DNA from: Gnetum montanum
Lineage: Eukaryota; Streptophyta; Gnetopsida; Gnetales; Gnetaceae
Assembly: GCA_015680685.1 (NCBI GenBank)
Contig: MNCI01002923.1
Location: 1,013,955 to 1,077,954, forward strand
Length of the DNA: 64,000 nucleotides
Direction: 5' to 3'
Part shown: piece by piece, positions 57,090 through 64,000 of the stretch
Numbering within the stretch: position 1 is the first letter of the stretch
Layout: every line of letters starts with the position of its first letter
Program-made: the position numbers and the translations under genes
The notes under the pieces: generated by a model
Database searches by the model: none
Told to the model about the DNA's origin: nothing
The model's input: the letters and a program-made list of their open reading frames with translations, nothing else

Positions 57090-58272
57090 TAAAGATAAAA
57101 CTAAATAAGGTACTAGGGAATGAAGATATTTGTAATAGTGTTTCATATTAGGGAGTACTATGCTTATTTGTCAAAAACAAGAAAGGAACCTTAAGGTTAT
57201 GCATTGATTATAGGTTATTAAATAATGCAAAAATAAAGAATACCTATTCATTTCTTAGGATAGATGATCTATTTGATTAACTTATATAAGCATGTTATTT
57301 TTCCAAGATTGATTTAAAATAAGGTTATCATTAGATAAGGATTAAATGGAAAGTTATTGAGGAAACTACATTTAAAACTAGGTATGGATTATATGAATTT
57401 GTTATGATGTCATTTGGATTGATGAACACACTTGTAACATTTATGACATTAATGAATAACATCATCTAGGAATACCTTGATAAATTTATTATTATATTTA
57501 TGGATGATATACTTGTTTATTCTAAGTCAATGGGGGAACATATGAAACATTTAAGAATGACTATGGAAATTCTTAAGCAAAACTAGGAAAAGAAAAAAAT
57601 GAGTAAATGTGAGTTCTTTAAAGAAGAAGTATCGTATTTGGGCCATATTATATCCAGAAAAAACAATGAAAAGTAGATCCATTTAAAATTAATGTAGTTT
57701 GAGAATGGCTAAAACCTAAGGATGCTATAGTAGTTCATAGTTATTTAGGTCGAATAGGTTTCTATTAAAATTTTATTAAAGATTATTCTACACTTGTATT
57801 CCCTTTGAATGACCTCTTGAAAGAAAAATGTGTGTTTAAGTTTGATGGAAGATGAAGGAAATATTTTCTAAGACTAAAGATGCTATTAACAACAATACCT
57901 ATCATGAGAATCCCATATGAAGAATTTTCATTCAAAGTATTTATAAATGCTTGCAAAGTAGGGATTGATGTGGTTCTTATACAAGAGGATAAAGTGGTAT
58001 GTTTTGAGTCTTGTAAATTACAAAGAGCTAAGGTGAATTATTTAACCCATGATATGAAATTATTAACAATTGTACATGATTTAAAATTTTGCAGGCATTA
58101 TCTTTATGGAAAAATATTTATGTTAAAAACTAATCATAAGAGTCTAGAATATTTGCAAAGACATCCCATCTTGAATAAAAGACAATGTAGGTGGATGGAA
58201 TTACTTACTAAATATGGATTTAAGATCAAGTACATCCCAAAAAAAATTGTAGTGGCTATTACCCTTAGCTAG
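57090..58272 (+). pseudogene. Reverse transcriptase and RNase H of Element G
   Basis: RT motifs: [11 protein letters not shown] (near 57190), SKIDLK-GYH-IRIK, TRYGLYEFVMMSFGLMNT, the intact catalytic FMDDILVYSKS (near 57495) and KCEFFKEEVSYLGHIIS. RNase H runs 57880-58272 with FKVFINACKVGIDVVLIQED, VNYLTHDMKLLTIVHDLKFC, KTNHKSLEYLQRH and RWMELLTKYGF. Stops and frame changes abound, but FMDD survives, unlike Elements A and B. Confidence 0.8.
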
Positions 58273-58329
58273 ATATGAGATTTAATGACTTGTGTTGTAA
58301 TAACTCTTAAGGAAGAAGAGATTAAGAAT

Positions 58330-58881
58330 TAGATAAAGGAAGATCCTTACTTTAAGTTGATTTTGACCAACATAACTTCTAAACCTAAGTACCATCTATC
58401 CCTAGAGGATCTACTATTAAAATAAGAGAGTGTTCATAGCCTAGAAGATACCTAGAGATATGAATTATTAAATGAAGCCCCACAAAGTACCATATGTTGT
58501 ACATTCTAGTTATATCAAAACCTATGTGATGATATGCAAGTTTTATTTTTTACCTAGGATGGAGAATGATGTATCCACTTATATTAGAAATTATCTAATG
58601 TGTCAAAGAGTAAAAGTTGAGCAAAATCAACCAATTGAATTCTTGTAACCTCTAGAAGTCTCAACATGGAAATGGAAAGACATCACTATGGACTTTGTTG
58701 TATGATTACTAGTAACGAAAAAGGGGAATGACTCAGTTCTAGTTATGGTTAATTAGAGATGAATCATGTTATATCTTTAAAGTGTATCAATACAATAGAA
58801 GAAGTAGCCTAGAAATTCATATAGGATGTATTTTGATTACATGAATGTCCTAATTCAATAACATTAGAAAAAGATCCTAAG
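58330..58881 (+). pseudogene. Integrase N-terminal part of Element G, cut by an LTR
   Basis: Contains NYLMCQRVKVEQNQPIEFL, PLEVSTWKWKDITMDFVV and, at the cut, HECPNSITLEKDPK. These parallel chromovirus C-x-x-CQ, WKWE-x-ITMDFV and the segment before the second catalytic Asp region. Sequence is lost at 58882, where TGATGAATCG starts an Athila-type LTR. The remainder would be outside the window. Confidence 0.72.
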
Positions 58882-59317
58882 TGATGAATCGTGATTCATC
58901 GAGTTGTGATATTATGGCATAGCTTACGATATCACATACATGATATCGCGACTCCTATGTGGACCTATAAATACATACGTAGGAGCAAGGAGTAAGAGGT
59001 ATTTTTTTAGTCAATTTTAGGAGTTAGTTTAGTTAAAGTCTTTTTGTTATTTTTTCCTCTCAACCCTTTCTCCCAGTACATGCCTGCAGTGTGATTATTG
59101 TAATCGTACGACATCCTTTATTTTCGAGTGTGATGTACTTGGACATGCACATGAATAGAAATAAAGATTGAGATTACTTCATCATTGCATAATTCACTTA
59201 GCTTAATTACTTAATTATTATTATTATTAAATGTGGAATGAGTACGACTTAATCACGAGCATCTAAGTATGAATACCTAATATCCCAATAGATTACCTAG
59301 GCCATGCACTTGGTAAT
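58882..59317 (+). repeat. Truncated Athila-type LTR inserted in Element G
   Basis: Starts TGATGAATCGTG; has GATATC words, the TATA box CTATAAATAC (58965), and the block GAGTACGACTTAATCACGAG seen again at 59709. It stops where a second LTR begins. It may instead be part of one duplicated LTR, but two TATA boxes and two U3 word clusters favour nesting. Confidence 0.65.
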
Positions 59318-60210
59318 TGATGAGATGCGATATGACGGCTGTCACAATATCGCATCCCATGCAATATCGTGTACGCAATATCACGTCACATATGCAATAT
59401 CGCGGTCCACCATCAAATCTATAAATAAGAGATGGCACTCCCCTTATTTTCCATCCTAGGCTTAAAGTAGAGAAACTCTAGCAGATTGATCACCCCAGAG
59501 ATAGAATATTTTCCATTTGCCCATAGCAGGATTCCCCAAGTGAATGGATCTTTATTTGAGCAGCTTTGTACCTAAACGCAAGTTGTGTACGGCAATAAAG
59601 ACGAGATTTGTGGATAAACCTTGTAGTGCATGGAATAGGATTTATTACTTGTTATTTATTACATGTTATTTCCTACCTATTATTTATTACCCTACAGTAG
59701 TGTGGCATGAGTACGACTTGATTATGAGCATTTACGAATGTGTACGACTAATTAAGGAATCGGCAGCTCATCGCAATTAGATTCTCTCATCCTTTCCTCC
59801 TAGTTAAGTGCCTCAGTATGACCACTTCGAGCACATGCGTTACGTGTGGTGATCCCAGTAACGATTAGCATTTGGTAGCCATAGTTGCATAATTCAAGGT
59901 GTGTATGGTAAGTGGGAATGGATGCTGACGCTAGGTAATTTAGACTTAGTGCATTAGTTAGAGTTAGCCTTAGTTTCTCAACCCTTCTCTCGTAGCATAG
60001 AAGACATAAAAATATTTAAAAGACATAAAAATTATATACCTCAGACTTACTTAACCATACACCATGACAAACACAAGTAAGTCTGGGAAGACAACAAATG
60101 ATTAACCCCAAGTGTTCCATGGGGAGTGTAGGCATTTAGTCTACGGAGTTCGACCGGATCGCGTGTGCTACGTTCGTTTTGTATGGTTGAGTGTAGCTTG
60201 CCACTCATCA
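59318..60210 (+). repeat. 5' LTR of Element C
   Basis: TGATGAGATGCGATATG to ...CCACTCATCA. U3 has repeated GCAATATCGC-like words (59327-59402), a TATA box CTATAAATAAG (59419), the transcribed block GGATCTTTATTTGAGCAG shared with Element B, and TTATTTATTAC repeats where B has AATTAATTAATG. Confidence 0.8.
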
Positions 60211-60229
60211 TTGGTGCCATTGTTAGGGA
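60211..60229 (+). other. Primer binding site, tRNA-Asp type (Element C)
   Basis: TTGGTGCCATTGTTAGGGA directly after the LTR. It shares three decayed positions with the Element B site. Confidence 0.75.
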
Positions 60230-60351
60230 CTAAGTGTTTGTATGCCAAATAGAACATAAAGGATATCACTCACATTGTTGTGAGCCTAAACGAACCTTCG
60301 AGTTAATCAAGATAAAAATTATACAATGGTAAAATTAGCACACCGATAACA

Positions 60352-63300
60352 ATGCCTTCTTCTCATAAGAGCAACTCACCACCTAAGGATCATACTAGAG
60401 ACAGTCAGCAACATAAAACACATAACCAAAATCAGCCAGTGCCTCAACCATATATGATGACATACTCATCCCGATGATTATATCCCCAACTTTACTTTTA
60501 TTCTCCATCAAGACGAACAACTGCGATGGAGATATTTGCAAGGTAACATCGTGTTACCCCCAGATCAATCAGTCCCTAACATGCTCTTCCATGCCTTGGC
60601 ACAAATTGGCATGCAAGAACTATTTGTTGAATACTTTATGGATGATTTTTACATGAGGGATTATTATCCCATAGATGCCCAACGTATGAGGGACTTAAGG
60701 TAGGAGAGTCAACATACACTACTGAAGGGCAAAGGTCTACATGTCCTTAGTGAAATCGGAGATGTTCCCCCTCTTAATGAAAGTGAAGAGGTAGGGTATT
60801 AGAACCTACAATCAATGATACATCACACTAGTTCTGATGCCCGTGAACACCAGCTGTTCATAGAAGGAACAACAACAAAAGACAAGGATGGGCACTTAAA
60901 TCGTCACCACGATCGGGGCCGTAGCAGCCGAAGAGAAGGCAAGAAACATCATCATGGTGATGGTTTCCCTTCTTCTTCCCCTTCTTCACATCATTCACCC
61001 TCTCCTTCCACATCTGGGCATAGCCATCATGAACACAACAGAGAGGATAAAAGTAAGAAAAATGAAAGACCTCGATGAGAGAGTCGAGAGAGAGAACAAG
61101 GGCATGAACGTAAGGAGAGTAGGAAACAATGCAGACATCATAGGCATCATGAAAGGGATGACCATGATGAGCCCCTAATCACAACCCGAAGTATGCTTGA
61201 CATAGCGGAGGCAGTTAGGATTTCCACAAGGCATTTAAAAGATAGTCGGATCAAATGATTAGACATGAACAATATCCCAAGATTTGAAGGGGGATACAAT
61301 GCTGATCCGCAAAATCATTTACAAGAATTCCACGATGCCTATGCCTTACATAATATAGAAAATGAGTGGCAAAAACTTAATTTTTTCCCAAGGACACTCA
61401 CCAAAGAAGCAGAGAGCTGGTATCGGTCTTTAGAACCAGAAACCATCAGGAGGTGGAGTACGATGCTAGAACTGTTCAAAAAAAAGTATCAAACATACTC
61501 TAGAGTGTGCAACTTGCTCAAGCAGATCCAAGGCTGGAATCAAGGTACTCATGAACCCTTGGATGCTACCATGGCCCACTACTACACACTGTTACATCAT
61601 TGCCTGGGCCATGGATATGCTCAGTGGGATCAACTTCGCCACATCGTGGATGGGCTAAGGCATGAAACTAGAAGAACCCTTGGGACTTACGCCCAAGGGA
61701 GACTCTCACAACTTAGAGCTCATGAAGTTCATAGCTTGTTGGAACAAGTAGCAAAATAAGAAGATGAGCTACAAAAAATGGAAAGTGTAGGAGAGTACAA
61801 TTGTGATCTCTCTTTTCGAAAGAAGGGAGTGAAATTTTGTGATGAAGAGGATGAGTCACCAATCGAAGATTTGGTGAATAGAAAGATCTTGCCGCTTCAA
61901 AAGATCACAATAGAAATAATGGCTAAGGTAGATGACGTATGGAGTTCCTTAGACTCTAAAATTGAAACTATCTTAAAAATTGTAGAAGAGTCTAAGGTAG
62001 AGCAAAGTAGTGACAAAGGTAAGAAAAAGTGAAGAGATTTAAGCCCTGCACATAACAAGGATAAGGGGAAAATCACTAAATCTAACGTGGTTGTGGAATC
62101 AAATGCAAACAATGCAGGTGGATGTGAGATCTACCACTATGACCATCCTAAGGGATGTTGCCCCATCATCTCACAGCTACAGGAGTCTAGGGCGTATGCA
62201 CTTAATCCAAGACTCAACCAATAGAAAACACCCCAAAGGTTACCTTATCCACAAGGTAACCCAAGGTAGTTCCACCAACCACTAACGTATTATCCAAGTG
62301 GAACTCCACCACAGCCAATTGGACAGCATTAGCAGTGGAAATCTCCACATTCATGGGGGATGCCATCGTCGAAACATTAGTACCCTTACCAGCAACCTGA
62401 CCTTTATGGATATTATGTGCAGCAGCTGATTTCTCCAAGTGACTCTATGAGTCACACAAACCCCAACCATGACTACCAAGTTCAGGAGTACTTCAAAATG
62501 ACTCCTTCTCCTCTAGGAGACACTCCATACCCACACCATCCTCCAAATCCATCTGCACCTCTTCCACCAGTAGTAGTTCCCATAACACCTCCTGCTCCAA
62601 CAATGCAAGGGTAACTTCCTCCTCAACCATAGCAACATCACGCTGCGAGAGCTGTAAATATTCAACCTACTGCTGGTTCTAAAAAATATAAAAAGAGAAG
62701 ATCCTTCTTCAAAACCAAAAGCCTAGACAAAATCTTACAACAACAAGCAGTTGAGCCCATGTACACTCCTCCACCATCTAACACATCGGAGTACCCTTCC
62801 GTACAAAATCAAATATTAACGCATACAGTTATGTTAACGCATACCATAACCGACTGGATCAAGGTAGGCCACCTTCCCAGGAAACTAACTGATCTTGGAA
62901 GTCCCTTAATATACCTTCAAGTCACCGGAAATGTACCACATAGGGTTCTTCTTGACTTAGGTTCCAGAGTCAACTTAATTTCACAAGAGATGTATCATGC
63001 CTGGAACCTGCCCCAACTTAAGAAGAGTAGCATTCAACTAGAGCTGGCAGACTAGTCCATCACCATTCCCTTGGGATTGGTGGAGGACATCATTACCACT
63101 ATGTGTGGTTGGTCTTACCTAGCTGATTTCTTGGTGATTGAAGTTAACAACAACGAAGGGAACTTCCCAATTATAATGGGAAGGGCATGGCTAAGTACAG
63201 TAGACACATGCCTTAGGATCCATGATATTTCCTTAGAAATTTCTAAGATAAACATTTGTGGAAAGATCGAGAAGAGGAAAGTTCCATGCATCACATATAG

Positions 63301-63580
63301 TGATTCATCGAGTGATGACATGGAGGAAATTCCCCCATGTAACAGGTGTGCCCTTGAAAATTTGAAACAAAGATGCCTGTATGTAGCAAACACACAACCA
63401 GTAGTAGACACCCCATGGTTGACAGCTACTCGAAGGAGCAGACAAATATGCATGAAATGAACTGAGGAGACAAGCCATGCCTTCAACGAAGGCATAGACA
63501 CATTGGAATATGAGCGTCGCCAACTTCCATCCCTTAATCTAAGATCATCAATAGAAAGAAGTTGGACACTTTTAAGAAAT
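60352..63580 (+). pseudogene. gag-protease of Element C
   Basis: ATG at 60352 with an apparent one-base shift near 60457; from about 60470 one frame runs to 63580. I count 14 in-frame stops: 8 TAG, 4 TGA, 2 TAA. Order: N-terminal domain (DEQLRWRYLQGN), His/Ser/Arg-rich linker (60815-61160), capsid core NIPRFEGGYNADPQNHLQEF, ESWYRSLEPETIRRWSTM and HHCLGHGYAQWDQLRHIVDG (61265-61755), acidic helical segment, knuckle CEIYHYDHPKGCC (second Cys to Tyr), Pro/Gln-rich region, protease LLDLGSRVNLIS, GLVEDIITTMCGW and FPIIMGRAWLST (62950-63205). This matches Athila protease layout. The frame ends at the pol deletion. Confidence 0.85.
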
Positions 63581-63589
63581 TCAAATAGG

Positions 63590-64000
63590 CGTTCATTATT
63601 TTAGATCTCTCCCTTACAACTCAGTCATGGGGGATATGGCCACCTATGCTAATCATATGGGGCCCTTAGTTCTTTTAAGTTTTTTTTTTACAAGTTTTTG
63701 TCTTACACATTTTTTGTTTTACAAATTTCTTTAACTTTTCTAGTTTTTGATTTACAACATCATTATATTTTTCCATTTTTTGTATGTGTGTGTGTGATCC
63801 ACCTTGTAAGTTTGTCACCCAATAAGTGTTTGGAATGATGGTATGAACTATTTTCATATTGATTGCTAATGTTTGGTTTTTACCTTTAAGTCACAATGTT
63901 GATACTAAGGTATGCTTCTTTTGATATGGCAGGTAATGAGACCACTTCATCCATCCATCCACCAGTTTCTATGGTCTCCCTTAGCTTGGAAATGTATAGT
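63590..64000 (+). other. Post-pol noncoding region of Element C
   Basis: Begins with TTTTAGATCTC and the conserved purine word CATGGGGGATATGG (63626-63639), then T-rich sequence as in Elements A and B. The final 100 bases (ATTGCTAATGTTTGGTTTTTACC, CATCCATCCATCCACC) match B near 31960-32070. A short TG repeat lies at 63784-63795. Confidence 0.7.

Larger units (their letters stand above)
55150..58881 (+). mobile_element. Element G: decayed chromovirus-like Ty3/gypsy element
   Basis: Gag, protease, RT, RNase H and the first part of integrase on the plus strand, in standard order. RT and integrase wording is that of chromoviruses rather than Athila. The 5' LTR and primer site were not found. The right side is cut in integrase by an Athila-type LTR at 58882. 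Confidence 0.78.
59318..64000 (+). mobile_element. Element C: Athila-like element with pol deleted, running off the right edge
   Basis: 5' LTR, tRNA-Asp-type primer site and gag-protease in near-continuous frame. Then comes a direct jump near 63560-63590 to the region that follows integrase in Elements A and B (shared TTTTAGATCTC ... CATGGGGGATATGG). RT, RNase H and integrase, about 2.9 kb in Element B, are missing. It is the best preserved of the Athila-like copies here. Confidence 0.85.

Overview
The window is nuclear plant DNA from a large, gene-poor, repeat-filled genome. A gymnosperm would fit, because of the deep nesting, long inactive elements and heavy cytosine decay, but the sequence does not prove it. 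I see no host gene, tRNA, rRNA or CRISPR array. Nearly everything left of about 43.5 kb, and everything from about 55.1 kb to the right edge, is LTR retrotransposon sequence, mostly broken by stop codons and nested like Russian dolls.

Layout. Element D (+) runs in from the left edge: the end of its gag-protease frame (2-730), a hairpin-type tandem array (720-960) and its 3' region. D is split by Element 1 (-, 1626-10092), a complete copy with two ~1.6 kb LTRs, a 5-bp target duplication, a primer site and a polypurine tract. D resumes at 10093 and ends with its 3' LTR (10991-12412). Next comes Element A (+, 12413-24560), an Athila-like Ty3/gypsy element with gag, protease, RT, RNase H and integrase. 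Its integrase is cut by a solo LTR of the D/1/2 family (17338-19005, TSD CATCA), and a third long reading frame follows its 3' noncoding region (21943-24560). That frame is cut by Element B (+, 24561-34495), a second Athila-like copy with both LTRs. B's 3' LTR is cut by Element 2 (-, 34496-42163), a relative of Element 1 whose right LTR is truncated. A stray Athila-type LTR end (42195-42659) and a ~265-bp tandem repeat follow. A Copia-type 3' LTR (from 43554) is split by Element E (43843-50277, TSD TTAAG). From about 50.7 to 55.1 kb lies AT-rich sequence with SINE-like and simple repeats. Element G (+, about 55150-58881) is a decayed chromovirus-like gag-pol. It is cut by a truncated Athila-type LTR, which is itself cut by Element C (59318 to the right edge), an Athila-like copy with gag and protease but with RT, RNase H and integrase deleted.

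How they work together. Elements A, B and G once encoded pol. D, 1, 2 and C carry gag-protease but no polymerase or integrase, so they would have depended on enzymes supplied in trans, an arrangement close to described TR-GAG elements. The most distinctive feature is in the D/1/2 family. Each subfamily has its own short-repeat vocabulary with a perfect palindrome, and it occurs in both the U3 of the LTR and the leader between primer site and gag. All three copies also share a hairpin-forming repeat array downstream of the protease. Decay looks driven by cytosine methylation: differences are mostly C/T and G/A transitions, and most in-frame stops are TAG or TGA while frames stay in register.

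All assignments come from reading the sequence and from remembered family motifs. No database search, alignment program or phylogeny was run.
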